This document shows, piece after piece, positions 25,094-33,740 of a DNA stretch of 64,000 nucleotides. The translations under genes and the position numbers were made by a program. The stretch lies in the NCBI RefSeq assembly GCF_043197795.1, contig NZ_JBICTU010000013.1, positions 124,001-188,000 on the forward strand, read 5' to 3'. The stretch's first letter is position 1. Each line of letters opens with the position of its first letter. Source of the DNA: Sphaerisporangium sp040649355 (GTDB taxonomy: Bacteria; Actinomycetota; Actinomycetes; Streptosporangiales; Streptosporangiaceae). Below the pieces are notes generated by a model, which saw only the letters and a list, made by a program, of their open reading frames with translations, was not told where the DNA came from and ran no database searches.

Positions 25094-25963
25094 ATGAACG
25101 TGGCGATCGATCGATTCGCGAGGTTCCGTGCCCTGCATCACGGGGAGCGGCCCCTGTTCCTGCCCAACGCGTGGGATCACGCCTCCGCCTCCGCCCTGAT
25201 GGCTCGGGGGTTCACCGCCATCGGCACCACCAGCCTCGGCGTGGCGGCGGCGGCCGGGAAGCCCGACGGGGAAGCGGCCACCCGGGAGGAGACCGTGCGG
25301 CTGGCCGAAGGCCTCGCCCGGCTGCCCGCACTGATCAGCGTGGACATCGAGGGCGGTTTCAGCGACGACCCCGGGCGGGTGGCGGCGCTCGCGGCCGGAC
25401 TGGCCGAGGCCGGGGTCGCGGGAGTGAACATCGAGGACGGGCGCGCCGACGGCACCCTGACCCCACCAGGCCGCCAGTGCGCGCTGATCACCGCGATCAA
25501 GCAGGCCGTGCCGGGGCTGTTCGTCAACGCCAGGACCGACACCTACTGGCTGGGAGGCGGCGACCCGCCATCCCCTCGGACCACCATGGACAGGGCCGAG
25601 GCGTACCTCCAGGCGGGGGCCGACGGCATCTTCGTCCCCGGCTTGGACGACGAGCGAGTGATCACCACGCTGGCCTGCGGCCTGGACGCCCCGCTGAACA
25701 TCCTGTTCACGCCGGGCGGCGCCTCCTTCCGGCGGCTCGCGGCCCTCGGGGTACGGCGCGTCAGCTGCGGCTCCCTGCTCTTCAGGGCGGCCGTGCACAA
25801 CGCCGTGGAACTCGCCTGGGCCGTCGCGAACGACGACGTGGTCCCGGCGGGACTTCCCTCCTACGCCCAGACCCAGGCCCTGGCCTCCGCCTTCGACGCC
25901 CCGTCCCCCGCCTCCGCCCGGCCGGCGAGGTCGGTGTTCAGGGGAGAACGAGGGGCCAGGTAG
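25094..25963 (+). CDS. Isocitrate lyase / PEP mutase-family protein
   Basis: A 289-residue TIM-barrel of the ICL/PEP-mutase superfamily. Signatures include LPNAWDHASA, ISVDIEGGF (Mg-binding Asp), VNIEDGRADG and LFVNARTDTYWLGG. Members cleave or rearrange C-C or P-C bonds of 2-hydroxy- or phosphono-acids; actinomycete versions annotated as carboxyvinyl-carboxyphosphonate phosphorylmutase often have unknown substrates. The KKCGH motif of true ICL is absent. The start ATG 25094 has GGAGG ten bases before it; the longer frame lacks support. Confidence 0.88.
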   Translation: MNVAIDRFARFRALHHGERPLFLPNAWDHASASALMARGFTAIGTTSLGVAAAAGKPDGEAATREETVRLAEGLARLPALISVDIEGGFSDDPGRVAALAAGLAEAGVAGVNIEDGRADGTLTPPGRQCALITAIKQAVPGLFVNARTDTYWLGGGDPPSPRTTMDRAEAYLQAGADGIFVPGLDDERVITTLACGLDAPLNILFTPGGASFRRLAALGVRRVSCGSLLFRAAVHNAVELAWAVANDDVVPAGLPSYAQTQALASAFDAPSPASARPARSVFRGERGAR

Positions 25964-25966
25964 CGG

Positions 25967-26326
25967 TCAGGTGTCGTGGCGGGGGATACCGGACACCTCG
26001 TGGTCGGCGTGGAAGAGCGCTTCGGCGATCAGGCGGCGGACATGGGCGTCGCGGGCGCGATACAGGACGCGGCGGCCGTGCCTGCGGGCGTCGACCAGCC
26101 CGGCGAGGCGCAGCTTGGCCAGGTGCTGCGACACCGAGGGCCGCGCCACGCCGATGGCGCCTGCCAGCGAGGAGACGTCGTACTCACCCGAGGCGAGCAG
26201 CCACATCAGCCGCAGCCGCGTCCCGTCGCTGAGCATGCGGAAGGCCTCGACGGCCGTCTCCACCTGTGTGGTGGTGGGTTGCTCCTGCAACGGATGCGCA
26301 CCTGATTCGTTGTCGCGTGCGTACAT
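25967..26326 (-). CDS. ArsR/SmtB-family metal-type regulator
   Basis: A 119-residue winged-helix protein: EAFRMLSDGTRLRLMWLLASGEYDVSSLAGAIGVARPSVSQHLAKL, with C-terminal His residues HVRRLIAEALFHADHE that match the alpha-5 zinc-sensing site (D/H-xx-H) of SmtB/CzrA-like sensors. It is divergent from the His-rich CDF exporter and almost surely represses it until Zn(II) or a similar ion binds. Convergent with the PEP-mutase gene (stops four bases apart). Confidence 0.92.
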   Translation of the reverse strand: MYARDNESGAHPLQEQPTTTQVETAVEAFRMLSDGTRLRLMWLLASGEYDVSSLAGAIGVARPSVSQHLAKLRLAGLVDARRHGRRVLYRARDAHVRRLIAEALFHADHEVSGIPRHDT

Positions 26327-26341
26327 GGCTACATATACTCC

Positions 26342-26366
26342 CCGCAAGCGCCAACGTCCGCAAGCG
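26342..26366 (+). promoter_or_regulatory. CCGCAAGCG direct repeats upstream of the CDF gene
   Basis: CCGCAAGCG at 26342-26350 recurs exactly at 26358-26366 (16-base period) just before the CDF ATG 26375, within the ArsR/CDF divergent region. A TACATGGCTACATAT segment overlaps the arsR start side. They are candidate regulator contacts, but the usual SmtB palindrome is not obvious. Confidence 0.35.
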
Positions 26367-26374
26367 AGGCAGCC

Positions 26375-27553
26375 ATGTCTTACCAGGAGCGGTCCGAATC
26401 GTCGTCCCTCGAAGACCCCCACGGTCACGACCCGGATCAGGGCCGTGCCCACGACCATGGTGACGGGCACGACCACGAGCACGACCACCATGACCAGGAC
26501 CACGGGCACGGGCACGGTCATGGCCATGGGCACGGGGTGCGGGTTCGGCGGGGGAAGGGTGCCGGGTTGAGGGCGCGGGTGGCGCACATCCTGACCCCGC
26601 ACAGCCACGACAGTGCCGACAGGACCGACACGGCGCTGGAGTCCAGCAGCCGGGGGATGCGGGTCCTCGGCGTGTCCTTCGTGGTGCTGGTCGTCACCGC
26701 CGTCGCCCAGGCGGTGGTGGTGGCCTTCTCAGGGTCGGTGGCCCTGCTGGGCGACACGCTGCACAACTTCGCCGACGCCCTGACCGCGATCCCGCTGGCC
26801 ATCGCCTTCTGGCTCGGGCGGCGCGTGGCGACCCGCCGCTTCACCTACGGGTACGGCAAGGCGGAGGATCTGGCGGGGCTGGTCATCGTGGGCATCATCG
26901 CCGCTTCCGCGGTCTTCGCCGGATACGAGGCGGTCGGACGGCTGGTCACGCCGAAGGATGTCCACGCGCTCGGCTGGGTCGCCGCGGCGGGTCTGATCGG
27001 GTTCGCGGGCAACGAGTGGGTGGCCCGCTATCGGATCAGAGTCGGCCGCGAGATCGGCTCGGCCGCTCTGGTGGCCGACGGCCTGCACGCCCGTACCGAC
27101 GGGTTCACCTCCCTGGCCGTGCTCCTCGGAGCGGGCGGGGCGGCGCTCGGGTTCCCGATCGCCGACCCGATCATCGGCCTGCTGATCACGGTGGCGATCT
27201 GCCTGGTGCTGCGGGACGCGGCCCGCGAGATCTACCACCGGCTGATGGACGCGGTCGACCCCGCCCTGCTGGACCAGGTCGAGGCGGTCCTCGCCGCCAC
27301 CCCCGGCGTGCGGCGGGTGGGGTCGGTGCGGATGCGCTGGGTCGGCCATGTGCTGCGTGCCGAGGTCGAGATCGCGGTCGACCACCGCCTGTCCCTCATC
27401 GAGGCGCACGCGGTGGCCGTGGAGGCCGAACACCGGCTCATCCACCAGGTGTCCCGCCTGCGCGCGGCCACGGTGCACGCCGACCCTGACGGTCCGCGCG
27501 GCGCCGACCACCACGCCTCCCTTACCGGCCACCGCGAGCCCAGCCCGGCCTGA
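26375..27553 (+). CDS. Cation diffusion facilitator (zinc/cobalt exporter)
   Basis: A 392-residue CDF transporter. An N-terminal cytosolic tail (about 15-55) holds more than 15 His residues in HD/HG repeats. Six membrane segments follow, with the metal site residues in LGDTLHNFADAL (TM2) and HARTDGFTS (TM5), and a C-terminal cytosolic ferredoxin-like domain. It exports Zn(II)-type ions in exchange for protons. Divergent ArsR control is likely. Confidence 0.95.
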   Translation: MSYQERSESSSLEDPHGHDPDQGRAHDHGDGHDHEHDHHDQDHGHGHGHGHGHGVRVRRGKGAGLRARVAHILTPHSHDSADRTDTALESSSRGMRVLGVSFVVLVVTAVAQAVVVAFSGSVALLGDTLHNFADALTAIPLAIAFWLGRRVATRRFTYGYGKAEDLAGLVIVGIIAASAVFAGYEAVGRLVTPKDVHALGWVAAAGLIGFAGNEWVARYRIRVGREIGSAALVADGLHARTDGFTSLAVLLGAGGAALGFPIADPIIGLLITVAICLVLRDAAREIYHRLMDAVDPALLDQVEAVLAATPGVRRVGSVRMRWVGHVLRAEVEIAVDHRLSLIEAHAVAVEAEHRLIHQVSRLRAATVHADPDGPRGADHHASLTGHREPSPA

Positions 27554-27622
27554 CGGTCTCCGGATCGGACGCCCTGGCATCGTCCACCAGGACACGGGCA
27601 CAGGAGGGTAAAGCCTGCATTT

Positions 27623-27645
27623 CCTACGTATTGAGTAGGTATAAT
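27623..27645 (+). promoter_or_regulatory. Consensus -10 (TATAAT) with adjacent CCTAC/GTAGG inverted repeat
   Basis: TATAAT at 27640-27645 is a perfect -10, rare in such GC-rich DNA. Immediately upstream CCTAC (27623-27627) and GTAGG (27635-27639) form an inverted repeat with a 7-base centre, placed to block polymerase. The sulfotransferase ATG is 33 bases downstream with GAGGAG before it. No good -35 is seen, so an activator or extended contacts may be needed. Confidence 0.55.
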
Positions 27646-27678
27646 GCACGCTGATGTCGCCTGTGCCGAGGAGATCGG

Positions 27679-28668
27679 ATGGCTCTACCGGATTTCCTGG
27701 TGATCGGAGCGCCAAAGACGGGGACCACGGCCCTGCACGCGGCGCTTGCACGACACCCCTCCTTGTTCATGTCAGCGGTCAAGGAGCCCAAGTTCTTCCT
27801 CAGCGACGGGCCGCCACCGGTGCGGGGCGGCCCCGGGGACGCGCTGACCTTCAAGGAGCACGTCTGGCGCCGGCCGGAGTACGAGGCGCTGTTCGACGAG
27901 GCTCCCGAGGGGGCGCTGAAGGGGGAGTCCACCCCGTTCTACCTGTACGACCGCGACGCCCAGCGCCGCATCCAGGCGCTGCTCCCGCACGCCAAGCTGA
28001 TCGTCATCCTGCGTGACCCGGTCGAGCGCGCGCACTCGAACTGGACGCACCTGTGGTCGGCGGGGCTCGAACCCGTCGGCGACGTCGTACGGGCCTGCGC
28101 CGAGGAGGCTCGCCGCGTCGCCGCGGGCTGGTCGGCCTTCTGGCACTACGTCGGCCTCGGCCGGTACGGCGAGCAGTTGCGGCACCTCTTCGGGCTGTTC
28201 CCCCGGGAGAACGTGCTGCTGTTCCGCTACCGTGAGCTGGTCGACGAGCCCGTGGCAACGCTCGATCGCATCTGCGCGTTCCTCGGTGTGGAGGAGGGCC
28301 TGATCACCGAGGTGCCTCGCGAGAACGTCACGGCGCATCCCGATCCGACGCTGCGCCACCAGGCGCTGTCACGCGTGCTCCGGGCGGGCGCGACGGTGGG
28401 ACACCACCTGCCGGGTTCGCTGGCCGCGCGCCTGACCGAACCCCTCGAAAAGGCGCTCCAGGACAGGGGACGCCCGCGCCGCCCGCTGAGCTGGGAGGAG
28501 CGTCAGGCTCTCATCCCGAGGTTCGAGGACGACATCGCCCTGCTGGAGCGGGTGACCGGGGAGGAGTTCGGCGACTGGCTCGGACCCCGCGACAAGTCGG
28601 GCGGGCTCATGGGGGACAGGCCCGCAGGCCAGCGACAGGCCCGCAACGGCCGCCCGCGCCTCCCCTGA
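27679..28668 (+). CDS. Sulfotransferase domain protein
   Basis: A 329-residue PAPS-dependent sulfotransferase. The 5'-phosphosulfate loop is VIGAPKTGTTALHAAL (about 7-22) and the 3'-phosphate site is LIVILRDPVERAHSNW (about 108-123). The start ATG follows GAGGAG. Related bacterial enzymes sulfate glycans, lipids or secondary metabolites; no carrier or metabolite pathway is adjacent, so the acceptor is unknown. Confidence 0.92.
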   Translation: MALPDFLVIGAPKTGTTALHAALARHPSLFMSAVKEPKFFLSDGPPPVRGGPGDALTFKEHVWRRPEYEALFDEAPEGALKGESTPFYLYDRDAQRRIQALLPHAKLIVILRDPVERAHSNWTHLWSAGLEPVGDVVRACAEEARRVAAGWSAFWHYVGLGRYGEQLRHLFGLFPRENVLLFRYRELVDEPVATLDRICAFLGVEEGLITEVPRENVTAHPDPTLRHQALSRVLRAGATVGHHLPGSLAARLTEPLEKALQDRGRPRRPLSWEERQALIPRFEDDIALLERVTGEEFGDWLGPRDKSGGLMGDRPAGQRQARNGRPRLP

Positions 28669-28754
28669 ACGCGCCTCCCAGAGTAGGTGACCTGCCGCGC
28701 GTCCTGGCGCCGTTGCCCGCCAGGTCTGGCAGGCACGGGACGGAACGTAACGGG

Positions 28755-29654
28755 TCAGTGGAGCTCGGTGCGCAGCTCGTGGGCGCCGTCCTGCCTGGTG
28801 AGCTCGTAGTACACGCGCCGGCCGCCGCCGGGCAGGTCGAGGACGTCGAGGTAGCGCAGCCCGCCGTAGGGTGACCGCGCGACCGGCTCGGTGCCCACGG
28901 GCGTCAGGGTCGAGTAGTCGGCCCCGGAGGCGAGCCCCGTGCGCTCCTCATAGTTCTCCGCGGCGCTGGCCCGCCCGTCGTAGGCGGCGAGGACCGTGTC
29001 GCCGGTGCGGACGACCGCGGTGACCCGGGTGCCGCGCGAGTCCCAGCAGCCCGCCCGCCCGCTGAGGGCGGTGCCGTGCCAGGTCCACTCAAGGCCGTCG
29101 GCGCTGGTGGCGTAGTCGGTGACCATCTGGTCCTCCTCGCCCACGTCCGCCAGCGGGTGACATGAGGCCCACAGGTGCCAGACGCCGTCATGGTGCACGA
29201 TCACGGGGTCCTTCACCCCGGTCTTGGGGTCGCCGGGCAGCACGACCCTGCGCCGGGCGGCGTCGAACCGCGACGGGTCGTCGGCTTCGAGCACCTCGAC
29301 CCGCCAGTGCTTGGTGTTGTGGGTGGCGCAGCTGATGTACAGGCGCCACCTGCCCTCAGGGGTGCGTACGAGGGCGGGCCGCTCCAGGGACTCGGTGTCG
29401 ACCTCGTCGCGGCCCAGCGTGTAGATCGTCTCGAAGCGCTCGCCGTCGCCGGACCGCGCGACGACGATGGCGTAGCCGCGTCCCTCGCCGATCGGCCGGC
29501 GAAGGCGGTAGGCGAGGTAGATCACGCCATCGCTGAGCACGGAGCTCGGCGCGCCCGCCCAGAAGCCCGGTGCGTCTTCCGGGGGCGCCACGACCAGCAC
29601 CGAGCGGTCCGGCTGGAGCGGCGGCATGGCGACCTGGAAGTCGTTCTCGTTCAT
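28755..29654 (-). CDS. Five-bladed beta-propeller protein (GH43/GH32-like)
   Basis: About 299 residues. Repeated strand motifs (FWAGAPSSVLSDGVIYLAYR, RPALVRTPEGRWRLYISC, VKDPVIVHHDGVWHLWASC, TRVTAVVRTGDTVLAAYDG) give a glycosidase-type propeller. The acidic catalytic triad cannot be assigned with confidence, so it may be a non-catalytic or atypical member. There is no signal peptide, so it is likely cytosolic. ATG 29654 is preferred to GTG 29660. Confidence 0.75.
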   Translation of the reverse strand: MNENDFQVAMPPLQPDRSVLVVAPPEDAPGFWAGAPSSVLSDGVIYLAYRLRRPIGEGRGYAIVVARSGDGERFETIYTLGRDEVDTESLERPALVRTPEGRWRLYISCATHNTKHWRVEVLEADDPSRFDAARRRVVLPGDPKTGVKDPVIVHHDGVWHLWASCHPLADVGEEDQMVTDYATSADGLEWTWHGTALSGRAGCWDSRGTRVTAVVRTGDTVLAAYDGRASAAENYEERTGLASGADYSTLTPVGTEPVARSPYGGLRYLDVLDLPGGGRRVYYELTRQDGAHELRTELH

Positions 29655-29810
29655 CGGCACGTCGAAACAATAGACAACAATCAGCCTCGATGCCGAAAGG
29701 CCGGCCGGTCGGGGGCCGTTTTAGCACCCCCTGATCTCTCCCCCCTACTCTCGGGCGGATCAGGATCCGCTCGGCCGAGCAGAGCTTGCTACGCCTCCGG
29801 CCTCGGGGCG

Positions 29811-30527
29811 TCAGGAGATGATCGCGCCCACGAGGTGACCGATCTCGTACGTCACGGCGGCGGCCGTCGCGCCGAGCAGCAGCTGCCTGGCGCCGCCGAA
29901 CACCGCGGACCGGCGGGTGAGCCGCGCGACGAGCGCTCCGGTGCCGAACAGCCCGGCCGCCGTGAGCGCCGCCGCCGCGAGCACCGAGCCGAAGCCGAGG
30001 AGGAACGGCAGCAGGGGGATGAGGGCTCCCAGCGCGAAGGCCAGGAACGACGATCCGGCCGCCACCCACGGCGAGGGCAGGTCGTCGGGGTCGACGCCGA
30101 GCTCCTCGCGGGCGTGGACCCGCCAGGCGACCTCGTCATGGGCGTGCAGCTGGCGGGCGACGTCGCGGGCCAGCTTGGGCGTGAGGCCGCGGGACTCGTA
30201 CAGCAGCGCCAGCTCCCGCTCCTCCGCCTCGGGGTTCCTGGCGATCTCCCTGCGTTCGACCGCGATCTCGGCCAGGATCATCTCGGTCTGCGACCGTACG
30301 GAGGTGTACTCGCCGGTGGCCATGGAGAACGCCCCGGCGGCCAGCCCGGCCAGCCCGGCGATCGCGACGGCCGAGATGCTCGCACCGCTGCCCATCACAC
30401 CGGCGATGAGCGAGGCGTTCGACACCAGCCCGTCCATGACGCCGAACACCGCCGGTCGAAGCCAGCCGCCCGTCACGTCCCTGTGGCTGTGATGGACCTC
30501 GGCGGGGTGCAGGAAAGCGGAGGTCAT
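29811..30527 (-). CDS. VIT1/CCC1-family iron/manganese transporter
   Basis: A 238-residue membrane protein with the CCC1/VIT1 layout: GWLRPAVFGVMDGLVSNASLIAGV (TM1), AIAGLAGLAAGAFSMATGEYTSVRSQTE, a cytosolic Glu-rich metal domain (EIAVERREIARNPEAEERELALLYESRG) and three further C-terminal membrane segments. Members move Fe(II) or Mn(II) out of the cytosol. AAAGGAG precedes the ATG. It is divergent from the alpha/beta hydrolase. Confidence 0.92.
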   Translation of the reverse strand: MTSAFLHPAEVHHSHRDVTGGWLRPAVFGVMDGLVSNASLIAGVMGSGASISAVAIAGLAGLAAGAFSMATGEYTSVRSQTEMILAEIAVERREIARNPEAEERELALLYESRGLTPKLARDVARQLHAHDEVAWRVHAREELGVDPDDLPSPWVAAGSSFLAFALGALIPLLPFLLGFGSVLAAAALTAAGLFGTGALVARLTRRSAVFGGARQLLLGATAAAVTYEIGHLVGAIIS

Positions 30528-30676
30528 CGGCGACTCCTTTCAGGCCGGGCCCAGGACGAGCGCCCGTGAGACGAGCGGCCAGGAGGCGACCAGAGTGATG
30601 TTGATAGTGTACTGAGCGGCCTTCCCGATCTAGCATCGCCGTGCGAGAGCCGTCGACGAGGGAGGAAGTGGACGTT

Positions 30677-31495
30677 GTGAGCAGGGCCTCGGTGAACGGG
30701 ATCACCGTCGGGTACGACGACCGGGGCCGGGGCGAGCCGCTGGTGCTGGTCCACGGCCACCCGTTCGACCGTTCGATGTGGGCGCCGCAGGTCGCCGCCC
30801 TCGCCGGCCCGGACCTGCGGGTGATCGCGCCGGACCTGCGGGGTTACGGCGAGAGCACCGTGGTCCCCGGGAAGACCCCGCTGGAGACCTTCGCGCGTGA
30901 CATCGCCGCGCTGCTCGATCATCTGGGGCTGGAAGAGGTGGTGATCGGGGGCCTGTCGATGGGCGGCCAGATCGTGATGGAGTTCTGCCGCCTGTTCCCC
31001 CGCCGGGTGCGGGGGCTGCTGCTCGCCGACACCTTCGCCCAGGCCGAGACCGCTGAGGGCAGGAAGCTGCGCGCCGCTCAGGCCGACCGGCTCCTTCGCG
31101 AGGGCATGCGCCCCTACGCCGAGGAGGTGCTGACGAAGATGGTGGCCCCGCACAACGTCGAGGCGCTGCCCGATGTGGCCGCGCACGTGCTCCGAATGAT
31201 GAGCTCGGCGCCCTCGGAGGGCGCCGCGGCGGCGCTGCGCGGCCGTGCCGAGCGTCCCGACTACAGTGGTCTGCTTTCGGAGATCACGGTGCCCGCGCTG
31301 ATCGTCGTCGGAGGGGACGATGAGTTCACCCCGGTGGCCGACGCGGAGTTCATGAGCACGCGCATCCCCGGGGCGACGCTCACCGTGGTCGACGGAGCCG
31401 CGCACATGCCGAACCTGGAGCGACAGGTGGAGTTCGACAGCGCCCTGCGGGGCCTCCTCGCCGCCGTCGCCCGCACGGCCGCCCACGGCGGGTGA
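30677..31495 (+). CDS. Alpha/beta hydrolase
   Basis: About 272 residues. The oxyanion motif is VLVHGHPFDRSMW, the nucleophile is Ser in GGLSMGGQ, the acid is Asp in VGGDDEFTP, and the His is in GAAHMPN: a complete triad. GTG 30677 with GGAGG about ten bases upstream is preferred over the more distal 30641. It resembles small haloperoxidase-like esterases; the substrate is unknown. Confidence 0.92.
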   Translation: MSRASVNGITVGYDDRGRGEPLVLVHGHPFDRSMWAPQVAALAGPDLRVIAPDLRGYGESTVVPGKTPLETFARDIAALLDHLGLEEVVIGGLSMGGQIVMEFCRLFPRRVRGLLLADTFAQAETAEGRKLRAAQADRLLREGMRPYAEEVLTKMVAPHNVEALPDVAAHVLRMMSSAPSEGAAAALRGRAERPDYSGLLSEITVPALIVVGGDDEFTPVADAEFMSTRIPGATLTVVDGAAHMPNLERQVEFDSALRGLLAAVARTAAHGG

Positions 31496-31521
31496 AGGGA
31501 CGCGCTCCGCGCCCCTCGGCA

Positions 31522-31534
31522 CCCGGAGACCGGG
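31522..31534. terminator. Small CCCGG/CCGGG hairpin between convergent genes
   Basis: CCCGG and CCGGG flank AGA between the convergent hydrolase and TetR genes, within a G/C-rich 170-base gap. A weak bidirectional terminator is the simplest reading; no U-tract is visible. Confidence 0.3.
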
Positions 31535-31666
31535 ACCAGGGAGCGCGGAGGGGCGGCACGAAGTGCGGGGCCCGACCTACGCACCGAACCTCTGACCACG
31601 CGGACCGGCCGGTCCCAGGACCCGAGTTCGACCGCGTTCACCGCGAAGGTGGTTCGCCCGGAGCGG

Positions 31667-32368
31667 TCAGCCGAGGCCGAACGTCTCGGCGAGGGTGTCG
31701 ACCTCGGCGTCGAGGAGGGCGCGCGGGTCGTGTCCCATACCGGTGAACTGGCCCTCGACCTCCAGGCTGATCACGCCATGCATGCGCGTCCAGGCCATCA
31801 CGGCTCCGGCGACCGCGCACCCGTCGCCACCCGCCGCGTACTCCGCCACCCAGCCGGCGACCCGCGGATCGCGTCGCTCCCAGGCCTCCATCTGCTGGAC
31901 CACCGGCGCCACCGCCGGTCTCGGCCGTCCGCCCTCGAAGACGCTCAGGAAGGGCCCTAGGGCCGCTCGTGCCCGCAGCAGGGTGTCGGGCGGAGCGGTG
32001 TAGCCGGGGAGCGGGGAGCCGAAGAGCAGCAGGTAGCGCTGGGGCTGGGACAGCGCCCAGGCGCGGTAGGCGACTCCCATCGCGCGCAGCCGCTCGCGGG
32101 GCGTCAGGCCCGCCGCGCCCTCCGCCGCCCGGCCGACGGCCGCCGCGAGGTCGTCGTAGGCGTCGCGGATCAGCGCGTCGGCCAGATCGTCGCGGCCGGC
32201 GAAGTAGCGGTACAGGGCGGGCCCCGACAGGCCGAGCTCCTTGGCGATGCGGGTGAGCGCGATGGCCGCGAGACCCCCCTCGGCGAGCTGCCTCAGGGCG
32301 ATCTCCTTGATCTCCGCGCGCGTCTGCTCGCGGTAGCGGGCACGGAGCCCGCCCTCCGTCGGCGTCAT
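31667..32368 (-). CDS. TetR-family regulator with a WHG-type C-terminal domain
   Basis: A 233-residue protein. The N-terminal HTH (EIKEIALRQLAEGGLAAIALTRIAKELGLSGPALYRYFAGRDDLADAL) is followed by the WHG-type ligand domain (MGVAYRAWALSQPQRYLLLFGSPLPG). It lies downstream of an MFS exporter on the same strand, with 120 bases between. Its own promoter region contains CTAGAATGAA on the minus strand (32435-32444), a 10-mer also present at the VOC promoter (44149). Likely represses the exporter or itself. Confidence 0.92.
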   Translation of the reverse strand: MTPTEGGLRARYREQTRAEIKEIALRQLAEGGLAAIALTRIAKELGLSGPALYRYFAGRDDLADALIRDAYDDLAAAVGRAAEGAAGLTPRERLRAMGVAYRAWALSQPQRYLLLFGSPLPGYTAPPDTLLRARAALGPFLSVFEGGRPRPAVAPVVQQMEAWERRDPRVAGWVAEYAAGGDGCAVAGAVMAWTRMHGVISLEVEGQFTGMGHDPRALLDAEVDTLAETFGLG

Positions 32369-32488
32369 GACCGTCTCCCTCCGCCGTCCGGGCGACCGCC
32401 CGGCGTGGATCCCAGGAGCCTACTCCAGAGGCGATTCATTCTAGGGAAAGTTAGTATTTATAACATCAGTGAGATGGTGAAAGTGAGA

Positions 32489-33649
32489 TCACGCGGCGGT
32501 GGCGGACTCGGGCTCCCTGGACACCTGGTGCCGCCCGAGCACCCCCGCGCTCATCAGCACCGCCACCATCAGCGCGGTGACCAGCACGAACGAGACCGAG
32601 AGGCTGCTCAGCGCCGCGACACCGCCGATCGCGCTGGGCGCGACGAATCCCGAGCTGTAGCTGATCGTCGCCACCCCCGCCACACCCTCGCCCGGCGTCC
32701 GCGCGGCGTTGCCGGCCGCCCCGAACACCAGCGGCACGACCACCGCCACCCCGACCCCGATGAGCATGAACCCGGTGATCGCCGGCAGCGGGGTGCGGGC
32801 GATCACGACGAGGGCTCCGCCCACCGTGGCGAGCAGCCCGCTGATCCGCACGGTCGTCGCCGCGCCGAGCCGCCGCACCACCATGTCCCCGCAGAGCCGT
32901 CCGGCCGCCATGGTGAACGCGAACGCGGTGTAGCTCGCGGCGGCCACCCCGGCCGAGGTCCCGGTGACCTGCCTGAGGTAGACGGCGCACCAGTCCTGGC
33001 TGGCCGCCTCGGCGAAGATCGCGCAGAAGCCGATCAGGCCGAGGACGAGCACGTGCCGGGACGGCATCACGAACCTCGGGGGAGCCGCCTCGCCCTCCTC
33101 CGCACGCACGTCCAGCAGGAGAGGCCCGGCCGCGCCCCCCACCGCCAGCAGCACCAGGGCCATGACGCCCAGGTGGACGCGGGCGTCCACGCCGAGCTGG
33201 GCGGCCGGCACGCCGACGGCGCCCGCCGCCAGACCGCCGACGCTCCACATCCCGTGCAGCCCCGACATGATCGAACGGCCCATCCGCTGCTCGACCACGA
33301 CCCCCTGCGCGTTCATCGCGACGTCGGCCATGCCCGCCACCGCCCCGTACAGCAGGAGCGTGAACCACAGCACGGCGAGGTTCGGCGCGAGGGCCGGCAG
33401 GGCCAGCGCCGCCGACCACAGCGCGATGAGGCATCTTGTGGCCGCCCGCCCGCCGAATCTGTGGATGACGCGCCCGGCCGTCGGCATCGCCACCATGGAC
33501 CCGACCGCCGGGGCCAGCAGGGCGAGACCCAGCTCTCCCGGGCCCGCGTGAAGGTGGTCCTGCAGCCAGGGGATGCGGGTGGCGAAGCTTCCTGCGACCG
33601 CCCCGTGGACCGCGAACGTGACCGCGACCGCCACCCGTGCCCTGCTCAC
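32489..33649 (-). CDS. MFS transporter
   Basis: About 386 residues with 12 predicted membrane segments. GGRAATR after TM2 is in the MFS loop 2-3 position, and GLHGMWSVGGLAAGA is typical of YfcJ/YbjJ-like MFS members. The frame extends to 33814, but that part is hydrophilic and unlike the family; GTG 33649 (VSRARVAVAVTF) is preferred, with GTG 33664 as an alternative. It is divergent from the MerR-fusion gene. The substrate is unknown. Confidence 0.88.
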   Translation of the reverse strand: MSRARVAVAVTFAVHGAVAGSFATRIPWLQDHLHAGPGELGLALLAPAVGSMVAMPTAGRVIHRFGGRAATRCLIALWSAALALPALAPNLAVLWFTLLLYGAVAGMADVAMNAQGVVVEQRMGRSIMSGLHGMWSVGGLAAGAVGVPAAQLGVDARVHLGVMALVLLAVGGAAGPLLLDVRAEEGEAAPPRFVMPSRHVLVLGLIGFCAIFAEAASQDWCAVYLRQVTGTSAGVAAASYTAFAFTMAAGRLCGDMVVRRLGAATTVRISGLLATVGGALVVIARTPLPAITGFMLIGVGVAVVVPLVFGAAGNAARTPGEGVAGVATISYSSGFVAPSAIGGVAALSSLSVSFVLVTALMVAVLMSAGVLGRHQVSREPESATAA

Positions 33650-33740
33650 CCCGCGAGAGTCCACCCGAGAAAAGCTAACAGAAAGGTTTCTTTCCCGGGA
33701 GTGCGTGATCACATGCCGGACCCGAGTTGACTCTCCCATC

